A stretch of DNA of 64,000 bases, taken from NCBI RefSeq assembly GCF_018987265.1, contig NZ_CP076854.1, positions 744,001 to 808,000 on the forward strand, in the 5' to 3' direction. Under the pieces are notes generated by a model. That model was not told where the DNA came from. It searched no databases and saw nothing but the letters and a program-made list of their open reading frames with translations. Position numbers and translations under genes: made by a program. Source of the stretch: Rhizobium sp. WYJ-E13 (lineage in GTDB: Bacteria; Pseudomonadota; Alphaproteobacteria; Rhizobiales; Rhizobiaceae). Positions 55,161-63,902 of the stretch are shown here, one piece after another. The first letter of the stretch is position 1, and each line of letters starts with the position of its first letter.

Positions 55161-56360
55161 ATGAGCATCAACTTTCGACGCACCTCTATCGTCGCTGCGA
55201 CGCTAATCGCGCTGTCGAGCTGCACTTCATTGCCTCGATCCGGTCCCGATCACACCGATTTCGATAAAGACGCTTCGGTGAAGGTGACGACAAAGGACAG
55301 GAAGGTCGGGATTGATTACGCGCTAATTGATCTGAACAAGGCAATTCTTCCCTTCTTTAACGAGGTTAAGTCCAGCTCGCTGGGCGGTTTCGGTGGCGGC
55401 AAAGGCGGCGCGCCCGATATTCCGCTCGGCGCTGGCGACGTCGTTCAGATTTCTATTTTTGAAGCGCAGGCTGGCGGTCTTTTTATCCCGTCTGATGCTG
55501 GCAGCCGTCCAGGTAATTTCATTACGCTCCCCGCTCAGACCATCGACAAGAATGGAACGATCAGCGTTCCCTACGCAGGACGTGTGCCCGCCTCCGGAAG
55601 GCTGAAAGAAGAGGTGGAACGCGATATCGAAGACCGGCTTGCCAGCCGCGCAATCGAACCGCAGGTGGTCCTGACAACGACGACGACCAAGTCTGCAGAG
55701 GTTGCTGTCGTTGGTGATGTCAATGATCCGCAGAAGGTGCAGCTCACTCCGGCAGGCGATCGCATTCTGGATGTGATCTCGACAGCGGGCGGTCTGACGA
55801 CACCCAACATCGAAACGAATGTGACGTTGCAGAGGCGGGGAAGAACGGCGACGGTTGCCTACGAGACCCTGTTGCGCAATCCCTCTGAAAATATCTACGT
55901 TGCGCCAGGCGACACTGTTTCTGTTGAGCATGAACGCCGTACCTATATTGCCCTCGGTGCTACAGGGCAGCAGAACCGTATCGAATTCGAGGATTCGAAC
56001 CTGACACTTGGCGAGGGCATCGCCAAGGCCGGCGGCGTCCTGGATAACCGGGCGGATCCGCGGGAAGTCGTCCTCTACCGTCAGGTCGACAAGAAAACCT
56101 TGCAGAAGCTGAACATTGACGTATCGCGGTTTGCTGGAGCGGATGTTCCGGTGATCTTCCGAGCCAACCTGCGTGATCCAGCGACGATGTTTGCAATTCA
56201 GCAATTCCTGATGAAGGACAAGGACGTCATTTATATATCGAACGCGGGCTCCGTCGAGCTGGTCAAGTTCCTTGATATCCTGAACTCGATAACGTCTACG
56301 GCAAGGGGCGTATCTACGGACGTTGTTGACACTCGCGACGCTGTGCGAGAATTGGACTAA
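55161..56360 (+). CDS. Wza/ExoF-like outer-membrane polysaccharide export lipoprotein
   Basis: A 399-residue lipoprotein with lipobox LSSC (Cys21) after a signal peptide. It has a polysaccharide biosynthesis/export domain (LGAGDVVQISIFEAQAGG), several SLBB-type repeats (VAVVGDVNDPQKVQL..., ALGATGQQNRIEFED...) and a C-terminal helix. It would form the export channel with the ExoP/Wzc protein. AGGGATAAG precedes the ATG at 55161; an upstream frame start (55110) lacks support. Comparable to PssN of Rhizobium. Confidence 0.92.
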   Translation: MSINFRRTSIVAATLIALSSCTSLPRSGPDHTDFDKDASVKVTTKDRKVGIDYALIDLNKAILPFFNEVKSSSLGGFGGGKGGAPDIPLGAGDVVQISIFEAQAGGLFIPSDAGSRPGNFITLPAQTIDKNGTISVPYAGRVPASGRLKEEVERDIEDRLASRAIEPQVVLTTTTTKSAEVAVVGDVNDPQKVQLTPAGDRILDVISTAGGLTTPNIETNVTLQRRGRTATVAYETLLRNPSENIYVAPGDTVSVEHERRTYIALGATGQQNRIEFEDSNLTLGEGIAKAGGVLDNRADPREVVLYRQVDKKTLQKLNIDVSRFAGADVPVIFRANLRDPATMFAIQQFLMKDKDVIYISNAGSVELVKFLDILNSITSTARGVSTDVVDTRDAVRELD

Positions 56361-56426
56361 GGCCGGGACAGCAGAACAGAAAATTAATTCAGTCGATACA
56401 GCTTGGAAAACGAAGGACTAAGTAGA

Positions 56427-57080
56427 ATGGCAAATAAATATTTTATGACGGCTGTCGGCGCCGCGACTATGATCGTTGCCAGCCTTTCTTTTTCGTCGGT
56501 TTCCTTCGCGGGAAATTGCCTTTCCGGGCCAGGAATGGCATCGCCGGAGATGGTCAGCGCATTTAATGCATCTCCGGAGGCATTTTTGTTTGCGAATGCC
56601 TCAGTCATTGGTCTGTCTGATCAGGTGCGGTCTTATACTGCAACGGAAACGGATCTCACGGCAAAGATGATCGGCCTCGCAAAGGCTGGCACGCCCGCGC
56701 AGAGAGCAGCGATCGGCGCCGGTCTTGGAAGGGCTGCGAACGTATGCCGCCCTCAACATCCGGAACTGGCTGATGCGATCACCAAGGCGATTGCCGACGC
56801 ATTGCTGGCCGATACCACGCTGGACGGCCTTCAGACAGCCTTTGTGCAGGCGCTGAACGGGCAGACCGCAACTGCGGCGTTGGGATCCCCCGGCTCTGCC
56901 GCGGCCGCTGCTGCTGACATTACGAACGGCCCTGCCGGCGCCATTATTGGTGGCGGTGAAGGCGGTGGGTCGACTGATGGTTCCCAGAACTCGACCGCCA
57001 ACCTGCTGCGGACTTCGGCAAGTAGCGCCGGCAATTTCACCACCACCACCACCCAGTCCGTCAGCCCGAGCGGTATCTGA
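56427..57080 (+). CDS. Secreted protein of unknown function next to the Wza gene
   Basis: A 217-residue exported protein with a signal peptide (TAVGAATMIVASLSFSSVSFA) and two cysteines (NCLSG, NVCRPQ). It has a helical Ala-rich middle, then low-complexity Gly/Ser/Thr-rich tail ending TTTTTQSVSPSGI. No domain was recognised. AAGGA lies upstream of the ATG. It lies 66 bp after the Wza gene and is probably cotranscribed, so an outer-surface role in export or anchoring of the polysaccharide is plausible (inference). Confidence 0.7.
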   Translation: MANKYFMTAVGAATMIVASLSFSSVSFAGNCLSGPGMASPEMVSAFNASPEAFLFANASVIGLSDQVRSYTATETDLTAKMIGLAKAGTPAQRAAIGAGLGRAANVCRPQHPELADAITKAIADALLADTTLDGLQTAFVQALNGQTATAALGSPGSAAAAAADITNGPAGAIIGGGEGGGSTDGSQNSTANLLRTSASSAGNFTTTTTQSVSPSGI

Positions 57081-57117
57081 CAGCACGCATATAATAATTT
57101 GAGCTAGTGGGCGAATT

Positions 57118-57906
57118 GTGCTGACCAGGGGAGAAGTTCGCGGCACTCAAAAGGGCTCAAAAAGAAACGAAAGGGTGGCCCCAATCTCTTTGGGGGTTCG
57201 TCGTGCGCCCTTCTTGTCTTGCTGCTTCATTTTGGTTCTTGGTGCCTTTCTGATGCTTGCCGCCAGCGAACTCCATCGCTCGATTGAGTTTGCTGATATG
57301 TTTGTCGTGGCCAGGCAGATCGAGGAGGACGGTGTAGTCAGCACCAAGAGTCTTTCTCGGGTCGTTGGCATGCCCGCAGAAGTTGTCGAGGGAGGCTATT
57401 GCCGCTCTGATATCATCTTGGCTGCCACGACCATCGTGCTGACGCAGATAGACACCTCAAACCAGACCAGTGACTATGAAGGCTGGCTGTCTGCCGTTAC
57501 CATGGCTGAGAAATTCCTGCAGCATGCGCTGAGCTGCATGCCTACTGACAGTAACCTGTGGCTTCGCCTCGCAGTCGTGCGAGCAGTTATTGCGGAGGAT
57601 CCGCAGGCTACAGCGCAGTTGATGGCACAGTCCGTGAAGTTGGCGCCAGCTGATCAGGTAACCCTTCTCGCGCGTCTCTATTTTTGGAACAGATTCAGTG
57701 AAGCGACACTGAGATCTTCCAGTCCTATGGTCGAGCAGGATCTCGATGTTCTCTTCCAATTGGGGGATCCTCTCCAGATTGCGCAGCGCATTCCGAATGT
57801 TGAGCCGGCTTTGATACCCTACATCAAACGCGCCTCGATATCCTTGTCCGATTCTCGCAAGAAACTTTTCGCCGGAAGTGGTCTGGACATCGCCAAGTTG
57901 CCTTGA
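57118..57906 (+). CDS. Membrane-anchored protein of unknown function, end of EPS transcript
   Basis: A 262-residue protein with one hydrophobic segment (residues about 32-50, FLSCCFILVLGAFLMLAAS) after a basic N-terminus. The periplasmic part is helical, with an Ala/Leu pattern resembling tetratricopeptide-like repeats around residues 120-190 (tentative). It starts with GTG at 57118; no clear ribosome site precedes it. It follows the secreted protein by 37 bp and converges with the metallophosphatase gene. Not recognised. Confidence 0.6.
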   Translation: MLTRGEVRGTQKGSKRNERVAPISLGVRRAPFLSCCFILVLGAFLMLAASELHRSIEFADMFVVARQIEEDGVVSTKSLSRVVGMPAEVVEGGYCRSDIILAATTIVLTQIDTSNQTSDYEGWLSAVTMAEKFLQHALSCMPTDSNLWLRLAVVRAVIAEDPQATAQLMAQSVKLAPADQVTLLARLYFWNRFSEATLRSSSPMVEQDLDVLFQLGDPLQIAQRIPNVEPALIPYIKRASISLSDSRKKLFAGSGLDIAKLP

Positions 57907-57926
57907 CTGCGCCACAGCAGGCGCAA

Positions 57927-58715
57927 CTAAGAAAGAATCTTTGCGGCACCATTGGCGATTTTGACCACCGTCAGCCTGCCTGTGGCGTAGCAACCCGTAT
58001 CAATTCCAATTCGACCATTACCAAGGTGGGGCCGGATCTGGGGGGTATGTCCATGGACCACAATGATTGGAAGCTCTGGCCCTCGTGTGAGGAACGGCTC
58101 CCTGATCCACATCAGGTCCTCATCGCTTTGATGCTCCAGAGGTAATCCATTACGAATCCCTGCATGAACAAAAATGAGATTTCCGATTTGCAACATCGAG
58201 GGCAACGTTCCCAGCAGGATTCGATGGCTGGCTGGAACTGCCTGATCCACTGCGTTTCGCAATCCCATCGTATCGCCGACACGAAGTATATGCGCAGCGT
58301 CAACACCATAGGAGGTCAGCGTCTGGTATCCAGCGAACCGTAGCCACGCCGCGGTGGAAAGCTCATTGTTCAAAAATCTTGAAAACCAGTCATCGTGATT
58401 GCCGCAAAGCGCAATCCTGTGGATATTGCGCGGCGAAGGTTGGCACAGATGTTCCAAGACATCGCGGGATCGTGCACCGCGATCCACGTAATCGCCCACC
58501 AGCACCATCAAAGCGCGCCTACCACCCGAATCCTCGGAAATACGTCTTTCGGCATCCATGAGCTGTTCGTAGCAGCCGTGTACATCGCCGATCGCATAGA
58601 TAAGGGGCCATTCAGCCTGATCCATCACAAGTCGCGGGCGAGCAGGGGCAAGACCAGCAGATGAATCTTTTGAAAGATGCCCGACAAATCTACGAATGGT
58701 ACGAATCAAGGCCAT
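57927..58715 (-). CDS. PPP-type serine/threonine metallophosphatase
   Basis: A 262-residue calcineurin-like phosphatase with the full metal signature GDVHGC, GDYVDRG, GNHDDW, plus VVHGHTP and DTGCYATG near the C-terminus. These bind a dinuclear metal centre and hydrolyse phosphoesters of proteins or nucleotides. GGGAGG precedes the ATG at 58715; the longer frame is disfavoured. It converges with the last EPS gene. No Wzb-like tyrosine phosphatase is visible, so this enzyme might dephosphorylate the ExoP-type kinases (speculative). Confidence 0.9.
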   Translation of the reverse strand: MALIRTIRRFVGHLSKDSSAGLAPARPRLVMDQAEWPLIYAIGDVHGCYEQLMDAERRISEDSGGRRALMVLVGDYVDRGARSRDVLEHLCQPSPRNIHRIALCGNHDDWFSRFLNNELSTAAWLRFAGYQTLTSYGVDAAHILRVGDTMGLRNAVDQAVPASHRILLGTLPSMLQIGNLIFVHAGIRNGLPLEHQSDEDLMWIREPFLTRGPELPIIVVHGHTPQIRPHLGNGRIGIDTGCYATGRLTVVKIANGAAKILS

Positions 58716-59345
58716 TTTCCTCCCGCTGTTGCAGCGGAAAAAGCCAACGGCACAAACTGTATCCCGACCGTCGCACATTTCGGAAGCGAAATACCACTTG
58801 TTGTCATGCGGCCCCTATCAATTCCGCCAGAGACCGAGATTCCATTCGGCATTTTCAACCATCGCCAATCGGCACACGCTATCGACCATCTTCGGTCGCG
58901 ATCTCATCACGCCCATTAATCTTGAAGCTTGGAAACAGTATGTTGTGCACTACACACTATTCCGATTAAAAAAAGCACAATGTACTCGGTGCTCCATCGG
59001 ACAAATCGCCTTTTCCGGCTGGCGGGCGTGGTTTTAGACAGCAGCGCCGCCGCGCAGATAGCGCCAGGCTCATAGGTTCGAAGCCTAAGTTGCTCTCTTT
59101 AGTAGTCTCAGAATATCATATTATACACTGCGTCGCTCGGCGCTAACCATTCAATTTTGACCATTTCGGGATATAGAGCAAGAATTCAGTCAACTGTCGA
59201 ATGCTTCAAATCCAATTGGTCGCGTGCATAGCCTGTCACGGGATCGAATTGGGCAACAATTGCGAACCAGTCAGCAGATGAGTGAACATATCAGCAAAAA
59301 CCGGTGGGCTGCTCTCAAGCGCCCTCTACCATAGTCGAGAGCCTG
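58716..59345. other. Intergenic region without a supported gene
   Basis: A 630-bp stretch upstream of the metallophosphatase gene. Plus-strand frames at 58661-59037 are shadows with no ribosome site. A short minus-strand open stretch at about 59180-59288 lacks a start codon. The region is A+T-richer than the coding parts, consistent with decayed sequence next to the transposase remnant. Confidence 0.4.
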
Positions 59346-59555
59346 TCAAATTCGCGCAATCGAATCAATCGTTTCGCTATCATCAGGATCGCTGACAAGA
59401 CCCAACCACAGATCTACACCTAAGCGCCGCTCAAAAACGCCACATATAAGGCTGTAACCCACAGTCACAAGCATGAAAGGCAGCATCACAGCCGCTAAAA
59501 GAAACGCACGAAAGAAATTGAATCTCTGACCATCCATCGAGCCGCCGCGCTCCAT
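59346..59555 (-). CDS. Small membrane protein, 69 residues
   Basis: A short protein with one long hydrophobic stretch (FFRAFLLAAVMLPFMLVTVGYSLICGVF) and an acidic tail. An ATG at 59537 (MDGQRFNFF), following GGCGG, may be the true start. It lies between decayed sequence and the phosphatase and is not recognised. Confidence 0.4.
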   Translation of the reverse strand: MERGGSMDGQRFNFFRAFLLAAVMLPFMLVTVGYSLICGVFERRLGVDLWLGLVSDPDDSETIDSIARI

Positions 59556-59607
59556 TCTGAAGGGAATTCACGTTCTAGAATGGGACGACTCTATGTTAAA
59601 AACTTAA

Positions 59608-59884
59608 TCAAATCAAACCAAATCGGCAAAGGCTGTCGTGTTTTGCGACACGCTCCGCGGACGAACAAGCAGATACAAGTGCATCCCAAATCCCATCCGA
59701 GATAAAATGATGCAGGCGGTCGTAGCGATCAGGTGCCAGGCGCTCTGCCATGGGCTCGATACTCTTGCGATTGCAGGTCAGATGAGCCCGAAATATACAC
59801 CGGGCACATCTGTCGCCGCTTCTTGTGGCCAAGCTTCTCAACGAACGGCTGCCAATCTGCCAGTGCAACATCCAGTTCCACCAT
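59608..59884 (-). pseudogene. Truncated, frameshifted transposase remnant (DDE family, IS701-like)
   Basis: One frame reads LADWQPFVEKLGHKKRRQMCPVYISG and the next continues NRKSIEPMAERLAPDRYDRLHHFISDGIWDA, which together match the conserved N-terminus of IS701-type transposases. A one-base shift at about 59800 separates them. Only about 90-100 residues survive; no catalytic core or terminal repeat was found. It is a dead insertion remnant just upstream of minCDE. Confidence 0.75.
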
Positions 59885-60088
59885 CTCGCACCCCCCTGTG
59901 AAAGTGCCCAAGATGGCCCATCATCGTAAATGGCCAGTTTATCTGCCAAAGTAGTGCATCTAAGGTGTTGCCTGAGGCTCAAATCTCACCGCAATCCTTC
60001 AAAGAATCGCACCCGAAGCCTTCGATTGCGGCAACGCAGCGCCAGTTTCAGCAGCTGCTAGAGGCTTTTTTGATGGCTCGCCCCATCG

Positions 60089-60139
60089 TTAACGATTTGT
60101 TAACCATGAAGCAGCTAAAGCTATTAAATCGAAATTAAC
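60089..60139 (+). promoter_or_regulatory. Two CtrA-type binding sites upstream of minCDE
   Basis: TTAACGATTTGTTAAC (60089-60104) and TTAAATCGAAATTAAC (60124-60139) both match TTAA-N7-TTAAC exactly, 35 bp apart. A third, degenerate copy (TTAC-N7-TTAAC, 60145-60160) overlaps the GTG start of minC. The first site also lies in a perfect palindrome, ATCGTTAACGAT. Confidence 0.7.
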
Positions 60140-60152
60140 TAAGTTTACTAAC

Positions 60153-60896
60153 GTGTTAACTGAAGCGCGCTCCATTCGCATCAAAGGCAGATCGTTCCTT
60201 GCAGTCGTGCTGACGCCCGATTTGCCGTTTGAGGACTGGCTCGTTCGTCTCGACGATCTCGCTGCTCGCTCTGCCGGGTTCTTCCTCGGAAGGCCAGTTG
60301 TTCTGGACGTCACCGAGCTCTCGCTGGACCGTGCCGCGCTGAAGGCAATGGTGCAAGCTCTCGGCGAGCGCAATGTCAGGGTGATGGGCATCGAAGGCGC
60401 GCGACCGTCGCAGCTCGACGCCAGCATGCCGCCGGGCATGGCTGGCGGACGTCCGGCAGCGGATGTGGACGTGCCGACCGCAGAGGTCAAGGCCGAAGGG
60501 AAGGCGCCGCATAAGGCGAAGCCGGCAGAGGTGCAGGAGGTTGCTGCGCCGATTGTCCGCGCCCCTGTGTCGTCGCTGGTGCTGCATGAGCCGGTGCGTT
60601 CCGGCCAGTCGATCATCTTTCCCGAAGGCGATGTGACGGTCATCGGGTCCATCGCCTCGGGAGCGGAAGTGATCGCCGGCGGCTCGATCCATATCTACGG
60701 CGCGCTTCGTGGACGCGCACTTGCCGGATCGGTCGGCAACTCGGCGGCGCGAATTTTCTGCCGCAAGCTGGAAGCCGAGCTTCTGGCAATCGACGGGATT
60801 TATAAGACGGCCGACGACCTGCCGGCCGAACTGCGCGGTCAGTCCGCGCAATTATGGCTTGAGAACGAGGCGATCATGGCGTCGCGACTGATTTAA
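60153..60896 (+). CDS. minC: Septum site-determining protein MinC
   Basis: A 247-residue FtsZ antagonist that blocks polar division. The N-terminal MinC_N domain (RSIRIKGRSFLAVVL) is joined by an Ala/Pro/Lys-rich linker (about residues 100-140) to the C-terminal beta-helical domain with VRSGQSIIFPEGDVTVIGSIASGAEVIAGGSIHIYGALRGRA. It starts at GTG 60153; no strong ribosome site is visible, and related proteins begin a few residues earlier. It is the first gene of minCDE. Confidence 0.95.
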   Translation: MLTEARSIRIKGRSFLAVVLTPDLPFEDWLVRLDDLAARSAGFFLGRPVVLDVTELSLDRAALKAMVQALGERNVRVMGIEGARPSQLDASMPPGMAGGRPAADVDVPTAEVKAEGKAPHKAKPAEVQEVAAPIVRAPVSSLVLHEPVRSGQSIIFPEGDVTVIGSIASGAEVIAGGSIHIYGALRGRALAGSVGNSAARIFCRKLEAELLAIDGIYKTADDLPAELRGQSAQLWLENEAIMASRLI

Positions 60897-60925
60897 CAGG
60901 TGAATGGTTCAAACAGGAGAGGGAT

Positions 60926-61741
60926 ATGGGAAAAGTCATTGTTGTAACCTCGGGTAAAGGTGGCGTTGGCAAGACAACCTCGACTGCAGCGTTGGGGGCA
61001 GCGCTGGCGCAGAGGAACGAGAAGGTTGTTGTCGTCGATTTCGACGTCGGTCTTCGCAATCTCGATCTCGTCATGGGGGCAGAACGTCGGGTCGTCTATG
61101 ACATGATCAATGTCATTCAGGGCGATGCGAAGCTGACCCAGGCGCTGATCCGCGACAAGCGGCTGGAAACGCTGTTCCTTCTGCCGGCATCCCAGACCCG
61201 CGACAAGGATTGCCTCACCGAAGAAGGCGTCGAGCGCGTCATCACCGAGCTGAAGAAGCATTTCGACTGGGTCATCTGCGACAGTCCCGCTGGTATCGAG
61301 CGCGGTGCAACGCTGGCGATGCGGCACGCCGATATCGCCGTCGTCGTCACCAATCCGGAAGTTTCCTCGGTGCGCGACTCCGACCGCATCATCGGCCTTC
61401 TGGATGCCAAGACGGAAAAGGCGGAGCGCGGTGAGCGCATTGAAAAGCACCTGCTTCTCACCCGCTACGACGTGACGCGCGCCGAACGCGGTGACATGCT
61501 GAAGGTGGATGACGTGCTCGAGATCCTGTCGATCCCGCTGCTCGGCATCATTCCTGAAAGCATGGATGTGCTGCGCGCTTCAAACCTCGGCGCTCCGGTG
61601 ACGCTTGCAGACCAGAACAGCGCCCCGGCAAAGGCCTATTTCGAAGCGGTCCGCCGCCTCAACGGTGAAGTTCTCCCGGTGACGGTACCAGGCGAGAAGC
61701 GTGGTCTGTTCGGCAAGATCTTCGGACGGAGGGCAGCATGA
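60926..61741 (+). CDS. minD: Septum site-determining ATPase MinD
   Basis: A 271-residue membrane-associated ATPase of the Mrp/MinD family. The deviant Walker A ([10 protein letters not shown], residues about 10-19), [17 protein letters not shown] switch I region, and [10 protein letters not shown] are present; the C-terminal amphipathic helix ([13 protein letters not shown]) targets the membrane. AGGAGAGGG precedes the ATG. It recruits MinC to the membrane. Confidence 0.97.
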   Translation: MGKVIVVTSGKGGVGKTTSTAALGAALAQRNEKVVVVDFDVGLRNLDLVMGAERRVVYDMINVIQGDAKLTQALIRDKRLETLFLLPASQTRDKDCLTEEGVERVITELKKHFDWVICDSPAGIERGATLAMRHADIAVVVTNPEVSSVRDSDRIIGLLDAKTEKAERGERIEKHLLLTRYDVTRAERGDMLKVDDVLEILSIPLLGIIPESMDVLRASNLGAPVTLADQNSAPAKAYFEAVRRLNGEVLPVTVPGEKRGLFGKIFGRRAA

Positions 61742-61995
61742 GCGTATTCGATTTCTTTCAGAAGAGGAAAACCGCGCCGATCGCGCGCGAACGCCTCCAA
61801 CTGCTTCTGGCACACGAGCGTATCTCTCCCGGTTCGGATCTCGTATCTCTTCTCAGAGAGGAGATCCTTGCAGTGATAGCCAAGCACGTGGAAATCGAAG
61901 GCGATCGCCTGCAGATCAGGATCGACCGCGGCGAGCACGTCTCGATCCTCGAGATCGATGTGGAAATTCCCGCCAAGGCCGCCCGGGCGGCATAA
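61738..61995 (+). CDS. minE: Cell division topological specificity factor MinE
   Basis: An 85-residue protein that stimulates MinD ATPase and drives oscillation. The N-terminal MinD-binding part ([25 protein letters not shown]) and the C-terminal beta domain ([24 protein letters not shown]) are clear. Its ATG overlaps the minD stop (ATGA). A strong terminator follows. Confidence 0.97.
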   Translation: MSVFDFFQKRKTAPIARERLQLLLAHERISPGSDLVSLLREEILAVIAKHVEIEGDRLQIRIDRGEHVSILEIDVEIPAKAARAA

Positions 61996-62007
61996 ATATC
62001 GCGACTG

Positions 62008-62040
62008 TCAGCCGGAAGACTGCGGAAGTCTTTCGGCTGA
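62008..62040 (+). terminator. Terminator of the minCDE operon
   Basis: A 14-bp stem with one G-U pair (TCAGCCGGAAGACT / AGTCTTTCGGCTGA) and a 5-base loop begins 13 bp after the minE stop. No long U-tract follows. Confidence 0.65.
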
Positions 62041-62160
62041 AGCCCGCCACGTCTGCGCAAGCACCATGTAATACTGCGATGCTCACCCCAATACTGCCGG
62101 TTGCACTTTCCGGGCCGAACGTCTGGTTGCGACACAGCCAGACCAGGCTGGTGAGTGACC

Positions 62161-62793
62161 TCAATTAGGCTTGTGGGCGACGGCGATCATTGATTTTGCG
62201 AGAAGCGAAATTCGTCCGACATATTCGAAATCAACACTCTCAAATCCTGTATCCAGCAGAAGGGTCTTAAGAGTTTCCGGAGACCAGAATTTGATGTGCC
62301 CATGATCCTTGAGGGGCATGTGGTGATTGTCCATCCTGCCGGTTAGCGCCAGTGCCAGATTCTTCCAGTAGCCATGAAATGGCGTCGATACGACGGCTAT
62401 CCCCCCAGGTTTAACCAGATCAAACATGGTCGATGAAAAAGTCCTGGGATCGTAGACGTGTTCCACGACCTCAAGGCTGATGACAGCGTCGAAGGTTCCG
62501 TATCGGTCGGCAAGATCGTCGTAGGCAGATCCGATTTCCAACGAAAGATCTGGATAGGCGAAATTTGCCTTCGCTATGCCGTCTCGTGACGGATCGACCC
62601 CGGCAACTTCATAGCCCTTGTCAGAAAGCAGGGCTGCGGCGCCTCCAGTACCACAACCTAGGTCGAAAACTGTTGTTTCGTCGACTGCCTGGAAATTATC
62701 CCCAAGTACATCGACAACTGTCGGCATAAGATAGTTGTGGGCTGTGGCGGGTTTCGAATGAACATAGGTGCTGGCGTTAAGGTCGACAGACAT
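62161..62793 (-). CDS. SAM-dependent methyltransferase, paralogue of the 24.5-kb gene
   Basis: A 210-residue class I methyltransferase with VFDLGCGTGGAAALL (motif I), VAGVDPSRDG, ISLEVVEHVYDP and LVKPGGIAVVSTPFHGYWKN. It shares long blocks and near-identical length with the enzyme at 24455-25084. The ATG at 62793 follows AAGGAGGGAAT; the frame upstream (to 62910) is not family-like. It has no partner gene here. Confidence 0.87.
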   Translation of the reverse strand: MSVDLNASTYVHSKPATAHNYLMPTVVDVLGDNFQAVDETTVFDLGCGTGGAAALLSDKGYEVAGVDPSRDGIAKANFAYPDLSLEIGSAYDDLADRYGTFDAVISLEVVEHVYDPRTFSSTMFDLVKPGGIAVVSTPFHGYWKNLALALTGRMDNHHMPLKDHGHIKFWSPETLKTLLLDTGFESVDFEYVGRISLLAKSMIAVAHKPN

Positions 62794-63014
62794 ATTCCCT
62801 CCTTGACCGTAGTCACAGGCAACCATCGTAGCGACCAGTTGGACTGGAGTTTGATCGCAGTGTGTTGTTAATGTGATTTTGAAAGCCAGATCGTGACATC
62901 TGTTCTTCACGGGACATTGGGTTGTCGAACAACGTGGCTCCAGGCAATCACAATCAAAGGTGAGCGCCGCCGAGACCCTTCAGTTCGCCGACGCTTGGAG
63001 CCTGCGTTTTGACA

Positions 63015-63902
63015 CTACACAATCGCCGGCGACAAACCGCAATCAGCACGAAAAGCCTTGAAGGCGCTGAGCGCGCGTAGCGAACGTCCATCATCGATGG
63101 CTGCAAGATCGAGAATGACCGCATTGGCGATCGTCATCGGAACGACGAGCGACTGGGATTCACCCGCTTCACCGCGTGAAACCGAAATTTGGCAATCGGG
63201 CACAGGATCGAAGCGCGCGCTGAGCAGATCGGTGAGCGCCAAGACTTTGGCGCCTCGCGCGGCCGCGATCTTCCTGATCTGGTGGATAAGCGGTGAAGCG
63301 TTACGGAAGGCGAGCAGCCAGACGACATCACCAGGTCCCAACGTTGCCAGTGCTTCGGCGATCAGATGCATCTGGCTTGCTAGATCGACCGATGGATAGC
63401 CGGAGCGATTGAGCCTCAGGGCAATCAGCGAGGAGAGGGCGGCAGAGTGGCCGCGTCCGAAGACGAGGACGCGACGGCTATCGCGCAGGATCTCCGAAAA
63501 TCCTCTGACATTGGCATCGGCGACGGCGTTTCGCACCTGCTGGAGTGCGGCAATCTCGCTGTCGAGTACGGAAGAGAGTGCGCCGCCTTCTTCCGCCCGG
63601 ACGAGGCGCGCGGCCATGCGAGCCGCCGGGCTTTCAAAATCGCCGCCGCCTTCGATGAGGTTTGCCTGCAGGAAGGTCCGGAATTCAGGATAACCCTTGA
63701 AACCGAGACGGCGTGCAAGCCGCACGGCCGAAGCGGGATGCACGCCAGCACGGAAGGAGACGGCCTTGCCGTTCTCCATTGCCGCGCGGATCGGATCCTG
63801 CATCATCACATCGAGAAGGCGGGTATCGGCCTCGGTCAGCTTTGTCGAGTTGCGGCTGATAAGATCGCCGAGACGCTGCGGAATTTCGTTCTGTCTTTCC
63901 AT
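63015..63902 (-). CDS. RpiR-family transcriptional regulator with SIS domain
   Basis: A regulator of about 295 residues. An N-terminal helix-turn-helix of the RpiR type (HPASAVRLARRLGFKGYPEFRTFLQ) lies near residues 55-80, and a C-terminal sugar-isomerase (SIS) domain binds a phosphosugar (VLVFGRGHSAALSSLIALRL, VVWLLAFRNASPLIHQIRKIAAARGAKVLALTD). The ATG at 63902 gives the family length; a TTG at 63962 with GGAG nearby is an alternative. The upstream region and target genes lie outside the window. Confidence 0.87.
   Translation of the reverse strand: MERQNEIPQRLGDLISRNSTKLTEADTRLLDVMMQDPIRAAMENGKAVSFRAGVHPASAVRLARRLGFKGYPEFRTFLQANLIEGGGDFESPAARMAARLVRAEEGGALSSVLDSEIAALQQVRNAVADANVRGFSEILRDSRRVLVFGRGHSAALSSLIALRLNRSGYPSVDLASQMHLIAEALATLGPGDVVWLLAFRNASPLIHQIRKIAAARGAKVLALTDLLSARFDPVPDCQISVSRGEAGESQSLVVPMTIANAVILDLAAIDDGRSLRALSAFKAFRADCGLSPAIV

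Noticed and set aside
59066..59090. A tRNA-like GGTTCGAA stretch
   Set aside because: No matching acceptor stem, D-arm or anticodon arm could be built around it.
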